Below are positions 47,373 to 58,361 of a stretch of DNA of 64,000 bases, piece after piece (the first letter of the stretch is position 1; every line of letters begins with the position of its first letter). The translations under genes were made by a program, and so were the position numbers. The notes beneath the pieces are model-generated. The model saw only the letters and a program-made list of their open reading frames with translations, searched no databases and was not told the DNA's origin. The DNA is from Ancistrus triradiatus (Eukaryota; Chordata; Actinopteri; Siluriformes; Loricariidae), in assembly GCA_025084515.1 (NCBI GenBank), contig JAJAGP010000569.1, positions 62,001 through 126,000 on the forward strand, written 5' to 3'.

Positions 47373-49012
47373 CAGTGGGGCAAAAAAATATTTAGTCAGC
47401 ACTGATTGTGCAGTTCTCTAACTTAGAAAGATGAAAGAGGTTAATTTTCATAATAGGTACATTTCAACTATGAGAGACAAAATGAGGAAAAAAAAATCCA
47501 GGAAAGCACATTGTAGGATTTTTAAAAGAATTTAATTGTAAATTCATGGTGGAAAATAAGTATTTGTCACCCACAAAACAAGCAAATTTCTGGATCTCAC
47601 AGACCTGGAACAACTTCTTTAAGAAGCTCTTCTGTCTTCCACTCGTACCTGTAATAAATATCACTTGTTAACCTCGTTATCTGTATAAAAGACACCGTCC
47701 CACATCAAGAAGGAAGACACTAAAAAATATAGTTAAAAAACAGGGAAAAGAAACAAAGACGGATGTGGAAGGAAACAAGAAAGAAAATTGTTTAACCTGC
47801 ACCAGGATGGGGAAGAGAGGAATATACAATAGGGCAAGCCAGGGGGTGTGAATAAATCAACTGTGGGAGCAAATTGTAAGAAATGGGAAGGACATCACAA
47901 GACCATGATAATCCCTCGATATGGGGCTCCACGCAAGATCTCATCACGTGGTGTCCAAAAATGATCATGGAGAACGGTGCAGCAAAAATCCCAGAACGAC
48001 AGGAGGGGACCATTGAATTGACATGCAGAGAGGCTGCGGTCAAAGTAACAAGGCTACCAGCAGTAACACACTACGACGAGAGGGGACTCGGATCCGACAG
48101 TGCAAGGTGGGTCCCCCTGCTTAAGCCAGTACATGTCCAGGGCCCGTCTGAAGTTTGCCAGAGAAATATGGATGATCAGAAGAGGATTGGGAATATTATG
48201 TGGGTCCAGAAAGCATAGGAAGATGAAACTAAAATAGAGTTTGGTAAAAAATCAACTCACCATGTTTGGAGGGAAGAGAATTCTGAGTTTGCGCCAGACC
48301 TACTGTGAAGCATGGGGGTGGAAAAAATCATGCTTTGGGGCTGTTTTCTGCAGAAGGGAAGGACGACTGAGCCGTGTTTAAGGGACGAATGAAACGGGGG
48401 TCATGTATCGTGAAGATGAAAAATGGGCTGGGTCTTTCAAGCATGGACAATGATCCCAAACACACCGCTCGGGACAAACACAAAAAAAAGAGCAGTGGGT
48501 CCGTAAAGGCATTTCAAGGTTTTGGAGTCGGCTAAGCCAGTCTCCAGGACATCAAGCCCCATAGAAAAATTGTGGAGGAGTGGACAACGGGAGGGATGTG
48601 GGGGAGATGGTAGGTGGTTGTCTCTGGTTTGTTTGTGATGTGTCAACCCCACTTGTGTTGTGAATGAAATCCGTGTTGCCCCAAAACATCACTGCTTGAG
48701 GAGATCGCATGGAGGAATGGGCCCCAAAATACCAGCTACAGTGTGTGATGACAAAACCTGGTGAAGACTTACAGGAAACGTTTGGACCTCTGACATTGCC
48801 AACAAAGGTTATGTTACAAAGTACTGAGTTAACCAAATTTATTGACCAAATAATTATTTTCCCAAAATTACAATTAAATTCTTTAAACATCCTACAATGT
48901 GATTTCCTGGATTTTTTTTCTCAGGTGGATATAATAGAGAGTGTTAACTATGATGAAAATTAAAGACCTCTTCATCTTTCTAAGTAGGAGGTCCTTGCAC
49001 AATCAGTGGCTG
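47373..49012 (+). mobile_element. Tc1-like element, family A, copy 5 (indel-ridden)
   Basis: The left end TA/CAGTGGGGCAAAAAAATATT at 47371-47392 is clear. The full order of the family-A element can be followed on the plus strand to about 49012, where the right ITR should be but is not found. Compared with copy A3 the sequence has an insertion or deletion every few tens of bases and an unrelated stretch of about 70 bp at about 48580-48655. The transposase cannot be read. Corruption is far greater than in copies A2-A4 of the same family, which suggests sequence error rather than age. Confidence 0.85.
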
Positions 49013-50722
49013 GAAACAAATAACGGTTTTGGAAAAAAGAAGAGGGAGAAAAAAAGACCAGTGTTACAGTTTTAAAGAAGCCACACATTAGGGATGTGCG
49101 ATAATTGCCATCTGTTGACTTTTCCTGATGTAAGGTACTTTTTTGCCTGAAGGATTCCCGCAAGGTTTTGAGAGTGTGTTTTTGTGCTGGGAATATTTGC
49201 TGGTTTATGCCTGTCTTCCTAAAAAAATATTCAAATTCTGGAAAGAAGGGTGCGAAAACACTGTCACTTCAGTACAACAACCCTCAGAATCTACAAAACC
49301 AGATCTCCACCACGCAAGATAGCCATCAGCTCTTAATAATGAAGCCAGGTAGATGAGTTGCGCCATCTGGATGGATTCAATGAGCCAAATCCATATTGGT
49401 CCCTATTTAGGAGCAGCAGCTCGTCCAGTCTATTTCCAATAGAGCAAAATGGGAAGCTGGGCAGCCGTATTTTGCAAGCCACTCTGAGTCGAACTCAAGC
49501 TCCAGCATGTTTCCCCACCTGGTCTCCTACAAGAGGGCAGCTGCATGCCAAACTAGAATGTCCAAAAACACTTTCAGAATATGAGAAATCAGGTCAAAAC
49601 ACTCGGCGGCCCCACACGTTGCCTGTTGCTAGTAAGTCCTGATGTGTAAACTCAATACTGACAGTACAAATAAAACAACAAAAAACAGCAAAGAGCGCCT
49701 GAATCAAAGTTTAATTCTGCAGTGTGCCCATATTAAGCAGATGGTGGAAGTAAGTCCAAGTAGGACCTCCAACTCCCACCTTCGCTCGGTATCCACGTGA
49801 TTAAATGTTGAGGTGGCCAGCTGTTTATGGGCTGCCACAACTGAAGTTAAAGGGACCGATTTTTATTTCCCATTATAATTTTTAAGGCCTCGCTTGTTAA
49901 AGGCAAATGGACGTTGATTGCATGGGTCGACTGGACAAATTTTCCACCTAAAAAAAAATAGTCCCATCTTTGAGTGTTCATATTAAACAAATGTAGAGCT
50001 TACAACACTACCTGCAACTGCTTTCTCTTGTTTTCTCAATAGTCTACAGGGAAATGTAAAATGTCTGTGGTAAAAGATATGATAGTTATAATAGATGAAG
50101 ATTTGGTTGGAAAATAATCTACTTTGCTGGTATGTTTTATCAAATAGGATCTGACAAGGTCACCATCTGCAATTTGTACCCAAGGAGTGAGCCAGGAATG
50201 TTCTGCAGCACCATCCATAAATTGTGATGTTGATAAATGAGTACCTCCTCAGCACATGATTCTGCTCTCCGGTGATACTCATGTGTTTGTGTTTATGGAT
50301 TTCAATGATGCGTTTGCTTTGGAACTGGTGTATCATTATTAAGACCCTCCCTATAAGCAGAAACAATCATTTGCAGCAACTAAGGCAATAAGTTATCTTT
50401 GTTATTTGTTTTGCAGCATACATCATAAGAGCAAATAGATAAGAAGGGCAGATGAGGATAAGGCAAGGGCCTCTCAATGCCATTTAGCCCTGACGTTTGG
50501 CTGTAGAGTTGCCATGCTGTCATGCTTTTAGTCCATTATTTATGCTTCACCATTCCCAACAGACATTTCTGTCACTTCAGGTGAAAGGGACAGCAACCTG
50601 AACCGATGTCTTGTTTTGAACCTTTTGAGTACAGCCATATTATTCTGGATTTTAAGAGCTCTGGAAATGTCTCTCTGTCTGTCCCTGTCTAATTCTGTCT
50701 TTTCTCTTTCTGTCTTATTCAG

Positions 50723-52374
50723 GTCATGGCTTGTTTGGCACATTCGAGATGCTGTCTTCGTGGCGGCGGACCCGTGAGGATCAGCACGTGAAGGAGAGGG
50801 TGGCTGCTGTATTTTCAGACAGCATGCTTCCCTTTACAGCCAGCACCGCTCTGCATCTGGTCACCTTCGGAATAGGAGCTAGCCCATTTACGAACATCGA
50901 GGCTGTCCGCCTGTTTTGCCACATCGCCTGCATTTCTGTACTCTTCAACTACCTCTATATCCTTACTTTCTATGGTTCTAATCTGGTCTTTGTTGGCTAC
51001 CTTGAAAACAACTATCGCCATAGCTTGTTTTGTAGACGTGTGCCCAAGCCTGAGCTCCTGCAGCAGAAGCCTGCATGGTACCGCTTTCTTATGTACACGC
51101 ATTACAACGAGGAGGCTTCGGAACCAGGAGACCTACATGTCTACGAGACCCATCTGCTGGTGTCCTTCATGAAGCGCTATTACTGTGATTGGATTACCAA
51201 CACTTACGTCAAGCCCTTTGTGGTGCTCTTTTACCTAGTCTACATCTCCTTTGCGTTGATGGGCTACTTACAGGTGAGCGAGGGTTCAGATCTTAGTAAC
51301 GTGGTGGCCACAGAGACCAGTACCATTGCCTACACGAGGGCGCAGCAGCGCTACTTCAGCAGCTACAGCCCCGTAATTGGCTTCTACATTTATGAGTCTA
51401 TTGAATACTGGAACAACAGTGTGCAGGAGGACTTGCTCGAGTACACCAAGGGGTTTGAACGCATCTCCTGGTTCGAGAGTTACCTGAACTACCTGCATGG
51501 GCTGAACGTCACCACCAGCCTGTCCCGCAGAAATTTCACAGAGTACCTGCGCACCGGCTTTCTCCGCCAGCCCCGCTATCTGCATTTCTCAGATGACATC
51601 ATTTTTGCCAAGCGAGCCGACGGGGAGTTCGAAGTAGTGGCCTCGAGGATGTTCCTGGTGGCCAAGACGACGGAAAATAAACGAGAAGAGATGTCCATTT
51701 TGTTGGACACGCTGCGCAAGCTTTCGCTGACCTCCAGGGTGAAGTTTATCATCTTTAACCCGTCGTTTGTGTACATGGACCGCTACGCGTCCTCGGTGGG
51801 TGCGCCACTCAAGAACTCCTGCATCGCTGCTCTCTTCTTGCTCTTTTTCTCAACTTTTCTAGCTGCCGATCCACTTGTGAACGCCTGGCTTACCGTCACG
51901 GTAGCCTCAGTAGAGTTTGGGGTGTTAGGCTTCATGACCCTGTGGCAGGTGGAACTGGACTGCGTCTCAGTGCTGTGCCTGATCTACGGGGTCAACTACG
52001 CTATAGACTCGAGCGCCCCTTTCGTGTCAGCCTTCGCCTTTGGCCGGGAATCGACACGAACGCGCTGGGTCAAGGTGTCCTTGGAGCGCCATGGGGTCCC
52101 AGCCTTGCAGAGTTACATGTGCTACGGTGCTGCACTCCTGCCACTGGCCGCCGTGCCATCAAATCTGACTCGCACACTATTCAGGTGTCTGTTCCTCACT
52201 GCTCTTATTACCGCCTTCCATTGTCTAGCTATCCTGCCTGTCCTCCTGACCTTCTTACCACCGTCTAAGAAGAAGAGGAGGGAAAGAAAAAACATGGCCG
52301 CCAACCATGAGGAGATTGAGTGTGTTGAGATAGTGGACAGTACACGAGTGGTTGATCAAATCACCACCGTCTGA
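50723..52374 (+). CDS. ptchd1: ptchd1 exon 3 (rest of sterol-sensing domain, second extracellular domain, TM7-12, C-terminus)
   Basis: The exon starts after TTATTCAG at 50722 in the phase required by exon 2 (G-H-G-L-F-G-T-F-E-M-L) and ends with TGA at 52372-52374. It encodes residues 339-888. TM4 crosses the exon junction, TM5 ~374-391, TM6 ~402-425, TM7 ~502-521, the second extracellular domain ~522-700 with sequons N-N-S, N-V-T and N-F-T, and TM8-12 between ~703 and 848. A polybasic tail (S-K-K-K-R-R-E-R-K) and the C-terminal I-T-T-V, a class I PDZ ligand, follow. Human PTCHD1 binds synaptic scaffolds through this end. Where Patched and RND transporters carry G-x-x-x-D in TM4 and TM10, this protein has L-G-H-G-L-F-G-T-F-E and Y-G-V-N-Y-A-I-D, as in other PTCHD1 proteins. 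The frame is clean for 1649 bp. Confidence 0.97.
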
Positions 52375-53908
52375 GGCAATCGGAACTCAAGGGAATGGGT
52401 CGTGGTGCCCATCAAGAGCAGGTCACTGTGGACCTGAAAAAGGTCAAATCCTGGAGGCACAGGATGCTGCAGGAAACCTTGCAAAGTAATACTGGACTTA
52501 CTGCCTCAGAAAGAGTCTGAGCCCTTTTAAAACTAGACTTTGTTGTCATGGTTAACTGTTAGACAGGCCTTGCCATTGAACCGAGCCTGGGTTGTCATGG
52601 TGAAAGCCCTGTGAAGGCTATGCTGCAAAACCTCCTTCCCTCACTGTGTAGAGAGAAGGCCGTTGCTCAAAGAGCCAGATTCTTAGCCAGCTGCAGATAA
52701 TTGCAGTGTGCAGACCCTCTGGCTGACAGTTTTAGACTACCAGCTGAATGCTCTAACAAGGTCTCGCCTTAATGTGGTACACACACACACACACACAAAA
52801 CGACTGCAAGATTACTGTGAGACATTGCAGACAACCAACATATCTAAATGCCCCCAGCGTTCGTATGTACTTAGGAGCGTCCGATATGTCCTCCTACAAA
52901 ATCAAAGCAGCCATAGTAATTTCACTGAATGGACACGTGTTTAATTAGCCATAAAAATAATACATTTCAGCCTGGATCATTAACTCTCTGAGAGGGAGAG
53001 TGTCACAATGTGGGTATATTCTTGTAATTAGATATCAAAAAGTATCAGGACGTCATTGCAGATCTTCATTTGTTTCTCCTCTGTTGCTGCTGATGTCAGT
53101 TCCCTCCCTACCGCATTGTGTCTCGCAGGCAGTAAAAGTTAATCTCTGAAGGAAAGAGAGAACAAGAGCGAAATGCAGATGCTTTGCAGATGTCGACGAG
53201 TTAAGACGCAGTGCGTTGCTTCCATGGTAACCCCTATATTATCAGGCAAAGTTTAGCCTTTTCTTATGAATATGTAACTTCCGTCCCCTCTAGCTGTCGG
53301 TTGGCTTCCGATAGCGACGGTGCCATTATGTAATGCTGCATTGCAGGTTGTAAATAACCTGCAGCTGATTTTCCTCCTGAAGTTTTTTTGCGTACACTCT
53401 GTCACCACCTATGCTCTTAATCAATATGTATGAGCCGGTTCTCTTTTTTTGCCGCTGCCCTTTGTGTATGAAAGGCACAAACAATGGAGGAGATGACGGC
53501 AGTGAACAATGAGATGGGGATAAAGAAAGAAAGAAGAGGCAGATGAAATCTATATCTTTTTGTGATACCACCCATTACCCTGGCCACATGCAGAAAATCT
53601 ACTGTAACCTAAAATTGCACTTTCTAGTCGGTACATAAATGTAGGACAGACCTTTAGGTAAAATGTACCTTTAACGCAGCTTTTTGATTTCTCATTTGCC
53701 ATATAACAACACGAACCTTTTAGATTCGCCAAGTCAATAGCCACACTCGCACCAAACAGTTCTAGGGAGTAAACTGGGAGGAACTACCCCACGCGGAGCT
53801 CCCCCGAGAACTACATTTGTTCCAGGAACAAATAGGAATGCTGTGTGATGCTGTGTGGCACTGTCTGTCCATTTGTCTGTGGGGTTTTTTTTCCACTTTT
53901 ACTGTTAA
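52375..53908 (+). other. ptchd1: Probable ptchd1 3' UTR and downstream flank
   Basis: No canonical AATAAA followed by a GT-rich element could be assigned with confidence. A short (AC)n tract lies at 52778-52797. No further gene is seen before the SINE at 53909. Confidence 0.4.
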
Positions 53909-54112
53909 GACTGTGGTGGCCTAGCGGTTAAGGTGCTGGTACCAGTACCCTACTGGTAAGGTACTGGTCTCTGGACCGTAAATTTAAAGGTGGGTTCAAA
54001 TCCCACCTCTGCCAAGCTGCCAATGTTGGATCCTTGAGCAAAGAGCTTTAACCCAGAATTGCTTGCATTGTAAGATTGTATCCGTTGTAAGTGGCATCTG
54101 CTAAACGCTGTT
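53909..54112 (+). repeat. SINE family 1 copy with expanded head
   Basis: The head GACTGTGGTGGCCTAGCGGT is followed by an extra copy of the GGTACTGGT block, then the B-box-like GGGTTCAAATCCCACC at 53992-54007, AGCTGCCAATGTTGGATCCT and GCATCTGCTAAACGCTGTT. The duplicated block in the head is not present in other copies. Confidence 0.75.
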
Positions 54113-54441
54113 GTTTATATGACATTTGTTGCCTCAACCAGATCACTTGTGTCTGGACCAAACATCGTCAACCATGTTGCTGGAGCTACACCTATGTAGT
54201 TCTATAACTTATATAGCTGATTAAACCACTTTGACAGCAACGGACCTCCCCGAAATCCATCCAAAAAATCTGGATCTCCTAATGGTCTGGGTTTATTATA
54301 TTAACAGATTATCCATCTGTCCTTCCTACTCATGTATGCCACTGCCAAGTCCTCCTGACATCTTAGCAGCAAATGAGTTTCAAACCCCTTAATCCATTTT
54401 CTCTTTTCTCTCATTTCTCTTCTAGGCCAGATGGCTATATA

Positions 54442-56016
54442 CAGTGGGGCAAAAACGTAATGTAAGTCAGCCACTGATTTGTGCAAGTTGCTCCTCTGAT
54501 GAGAGAGGTTCCTGTGATTTCTCATCTAGGTACACTTTCATCTATCGAGACCAGAATGAGAAAACAAATCCAGAAAATCACATTGTAGGATTTAACAGAA
54601 TTTTATTGGTAAATCATTGTGAAAAATAAGTATTTGGTCCACCCAAAACAAGCAAGACTTTTTTCTGTCCTCCACTCGTTACCCCTTTTATTAATATCAG
54701 CTGTTTGACCTTGTTATCTGTAAGAAAAAGACTCCTGTCCACAGCCTCAAACATCAGACTCCTCCCAAACTCAACCATGCCAAGACCAAATAGCGTTGAC
54801 GGACACCAGGAAGAAAAGTGTAGACCCTGCAGCAGGCTGGGAAAGAGTGAATCTACAATAGGCAAGCAGGTTTTGTGTGAATAAATCAACGTGGAGCGAA
54901 TTGTAAGAAAAAAATGAAGACATACAGACCATTGATGTTCTCCCTTGATCTGGGCTCCACAACAAGATCCTCAATCCCTTGGGGTCACAATGGATTAATG
55001 AAGAACAGTGAGCCAAAAATCCCAGAACTACACGGATGGACTGATAATGAACCTCAGGAGAGCCTGAGACCAAATACAAAGCTACAATCATAAACAGCAC
55101 TACTACTCCCAGATTTACTCAACTCATATCCTGCCTTTCCACCTTCGTGTCCCCCTGCTTTAAGCCAGTACATGTCCAGGCCCGTCTGAAGTTTTGCCAG
55201 AGAGCATATGTATGATCCCGAAGAAGGTTGGGAGAATATCATGTGGCAGATGAAACTAAAATAGAACTTTTTTTGGTAAAACTCAGCCATCGTGTTTGGA
55301 GGAAAGAAATGCTGAGTTGGCATCCCAGATACCTTAACCTACTGTGAAGCATGGGGTGGAAACGTCATGCTTGGGCTGTTTTTCTGCAAGGGGACATGAG
55401 GACGGATCTGTGTTAAGGGAAGAAGAACGGAGCCATGTATCGTGAGATTTTAAGCCAAAAACCTCCTTCCATCAGTGAGGCAATTGAAGATGGAACGTGG
55501 CTGGGTCTTCCAGCATGAACATGATCCAAACACACTGATCTGGCAACAAAGGATGGCTGTCCGTAAAAAACATTTCAATGTCCCGGAGTGGCCTAGCCAT
55601 TGAAAGTCCGTGTTGGCCCCCCAGCGCCAAGGCCCCAAAACATCACTGCTCTAAAGGAGATCTGCATGGAGGAAATGGGCCAAAATACCAGCTACTGTGT
55701 GTCAAACCTTGTGAAGGACTTACAGGAAAAACTTTGACTCTGTCCATGCCAACAGGTATGTTACCAAGTATTGAGTTGAACTTTTGTTATTGACCAATAC
55801 TTTTTTTTCAACCATGATTCACATTTAAATCTTTAAAAATCCTACAATGTGATTTTTTTTTTTTTCTCTCATTTTTGTCCTCTCATCGTTGAAGTGTACC
55901 TAGGATGAAAATTACAAAAGAATACCTCTCTCATCTCATCGTTTCTAAGTAGAGAACTTTGCACAATCAGTGGCTGACTACATACTTTTATACGTTTTTT
56001 TTTTTTGGCCCCACTT
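54442..56016 (+). mobile_element. Tc1-like element, family A, copy 6 (indel-ridden)
   Basis: The left end CAGTGGGGCAAAAACGTAAT starts at 54442, and the right end TTGGCCCCACTTT lies at about 56004-56016. The order of family-A blocks is complete apart from loss of the stretch encoding S-P-D-L-N-P near 55600. Frequent single-base gains and losses break every frame. The pattern matches copy A5 and contrasts with clean copies A3 and A4. Confidence 0.88.
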
Positions 56017-56379
56017 TCCCGGGAGGGGGGTAAGGGGTACAGTGGTCAATCTAGGTGTAAGCCTAACCCGAATCTATCAGACCTACAGTGCTCCTCACGT
56101 AGGATGCAATATTGGTTGCAATTGCTTTGTGGAATTTTCCTTTTTTTCTGAGAAACTGTACTGTAAAGCTTGTTTTACCCTTTACACTTTTTCCTGAACA
56201 TTTATTCTTTTATTAAAACACCAAATAACATCCTCTCTGTCTGTGTTCCGTTCCTTTCAGCTGCTGTTTTTAAAAGTTGATGCATATCCATAAGCATAGC
56301 TCTGTTTGAGTTGTGACTGAAAGAGTAAAGTTTGTGGGTACAAATGTCTTCCAACACAGGGTTGCTGTGCTCTCTCCAT

Positions 56380-56620
56380 GACAGGGTGAGAAGTCACAGG
56401 GGGACCATTGAGGTGGTTTCAGTGCACGTCCCTTGGATAGAACCGGCCATTTGTACCCCTTCCACGATGTCATTCTATCACACCACATTTGGCTTGGGAT
56501 GGTCTGGGATCCCCCTGCAAAGGGGAGCTGAAAGCTTTCATAGGGATAGAGAAGTCTGGGATGACCTTCCTTATCCTGTTGCCACCATATAAAAAAATTG
56601 GTAGACAACTGAAACTGAGA
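56380..56620 (+). mobile_element. Decayed LINE 3' region
   Basis: GACAGGGTGAGAAGTCACAG, GTGCACGTCCCTTGGATAGA, GGGATCCCCCTGCAAAGGGG and AGAGAAGTCTGGGATGACCT followed by CCTGTTGCCACC preserve, in order, the sequence seen in the 3' coding end of common fish non-LTR retrotransposons. No open frame survives and the tail is missing. Confidence 0.5.
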
Positions 56621-57766
56621 TCCTCTATACAATTGCCTCAATCTAGTTCTCGGTACCCACTTAACTGCGTGCTTTCATCCCTAGTCATCTAATCCAGTTC
56701 AAATGGGCTCATTAGCAATCTTCTTGAATAGGCCTGGTTGTGAGATCCAGGCATGTATTTGTAACCCATGGGACTGACATGAAACGCAGACAATGACTTA
56801 ATGGTCACCTTTAACATTCTGTACTTTTATTTTAGCTTGTAAAATATCAATTTCACAAGCAACGTAGGCTTGGCCATTGTCTTGTGTCAAAAATCCCAAC
56901 CAGGATTAACTGAACTGAATAACAAGATTTTATGGAAGAGCTGTTTGGTTTTGTATCTTTTTGTTGAATTTTTTAATCCATAAAGCAAACAGAGCATGTT
57001 TATTTTGTGCTGGTCTTTTTATCATGACAGGTAGAACCTATTTCCTTTGTAATCGGTGACCCAGGGCTGTAATTCTGGATTCAATTTTTCAGTTTTACTT
57101 AATGCATGCGTTAATCAAACAAACAAATCCAAGGTTGCATCCCATTATTTAACTCATCACCCCTCCTATACCCTCCTATATTGATTGCTTATTTCGCCCT
57201 CAGAGGAAACGAGAAGTGAGAGAAGGTAAGAACATGCTGCTCAAAAGGCAGGAGCATGTCATACTTTATGTAATTTGTACGCAAATGCAGAACTGTCCTG
57301 TCAGCATGGGTATGTATTCCTTCAGAAATGACTTCGTCAACCTGAGGAATCTATAACCACAGCAAACTGCGGCCTTTCTGCAGCCATAGGATGTTCAGTG
57401 AGCTTCTAAGTTGGGTTCTCGAATAAAATGTGACTCAGTGTATTCCAAATATCTGTATATTATATACTCGAATATATATCCTACATCTCTGTGAGTAATT
57501 AATTCCGTTACCTGAGGCTGTTGGTCCAAGTTGAAGCAAATGTAGGAGAGTAGCAGCAATAAATTCATTCTGATTTGCTGAGGACTTTGGGCAATACAAT
57601 AACGGCAGAAATCCAAGAACAAGCGTGAGCAGGGCAAACATAATAACATAGTAAGCACATACATAGTTGCCGTGCTTTACATGAATTGTGCCCTTTATAG
57701 AACGTGCACTCAGCCTCTGGCAGTAAAATGAGGCCGTATTACTTCTGCTGTATGATGAATGCATGA
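56621..57766. other. Intergenic, nothing recognised
   Basis: AT-rich with no coding or repeat signal that I can support. Confidence 0.4.
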
Positions 57767-57781
57767 TGCCCCCTTGTGGTC
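57767..57781 (-). promoter_or_regulatory. Candidate CTCF-type site
   Basis: On the minus strand the sequence reads GACCACAAGGGGGCA, close to the CTCF core CCACNAGGGGGC. It lies between the convergent ptchd1 and sgk-like genes. Occupancy cannot be judged from sequence. Confidence 0.35.
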
Positions 57782-57896
57782 AGATTGGAGAAAAGTGAGA
57801 CTTTGTATTTTTGCATCTTCAGTGTGGAACTTCTTAGCGTAGCTAGGTTGTTCTATAGAATATGTTTGGTGTTTGACAGTGAAAACTTTGACGTTA

Positions 57897-58355
57897 AAGT
57901 GTTTTTGGGAAACGCCCCCCTGGTTACTTGTTTTACTTGCGAACTCGTACTATTTTGCGTTATTTTCAAAATCATGTCACAGCATAGGTGTGTAAGAGCC
58001 GTGTATGTGTGCGAGAGGCACAGTTATGAAAAGCGAGCAGACCAAATTTGCGCTTAAATCTTTTTTCATAAATGGCCGCATGCCTGAAAATGTTCGTAGT
58101 CTCAAACTGCTCGAAGGTACGAACAAATTTCAAACTGCCCCGACCACACGTAAAGTGTGTGTAACGTCTGAAAGACGACAACTTTCTCAACACATAGAGG
58201 CAGACAATGTGTAACAGTGTGTGTTCACAGAATTCGATGCTTACAGATTTCTATCAGGCGCTGGTTTTTGAGCTTGTTTCTATGCAAGTTGCTGAAGTGG
58301 TTAGCAACTGTTTTTGGGAAACACCCGACTGCTTGTTTCTCTTGCGAGCTCTGGA
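57897..58355 (+). repeat. Pair of ~50-bp direct repeats left of the satellite array
   Basis: TGTTTTTGGGAAAC, then CCC-rich sequence, CTTGTTTTACTTGCGAACTC at about 57901-57950 is repeated with changes at about 58308-58355 (TGTTTTTGGGAAACACCC, CTTGTTTCTCTTGCGAGCTC). The second copy abuts the satellite array. Confidence 0.55.
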
Positions 58356-58361
58356 CAATAA

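Larger units (their letters stand above)
36405..50722 (+). other. ptchd1: ptchd1 intron 2
   Basis: The intron (14.3 kb) runs from GTAAGC at 36405 to a T/C-rich acceptor ending TTATTCAG at 50722. It contains SINE, Tc1, family-D and Tigger-like elements, listed separately. In 36405-38950, 39141-39692, 40346-41493, 43134-43849, 44276-45084, 46374-46927, 47051-47372 and 49013-50722 no gene or repeat could be supported. A purine- and T-run-rich stretch at about 49013-49100 may belong to the corrupted Tc1 copy before it. Confidence 0.85.
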
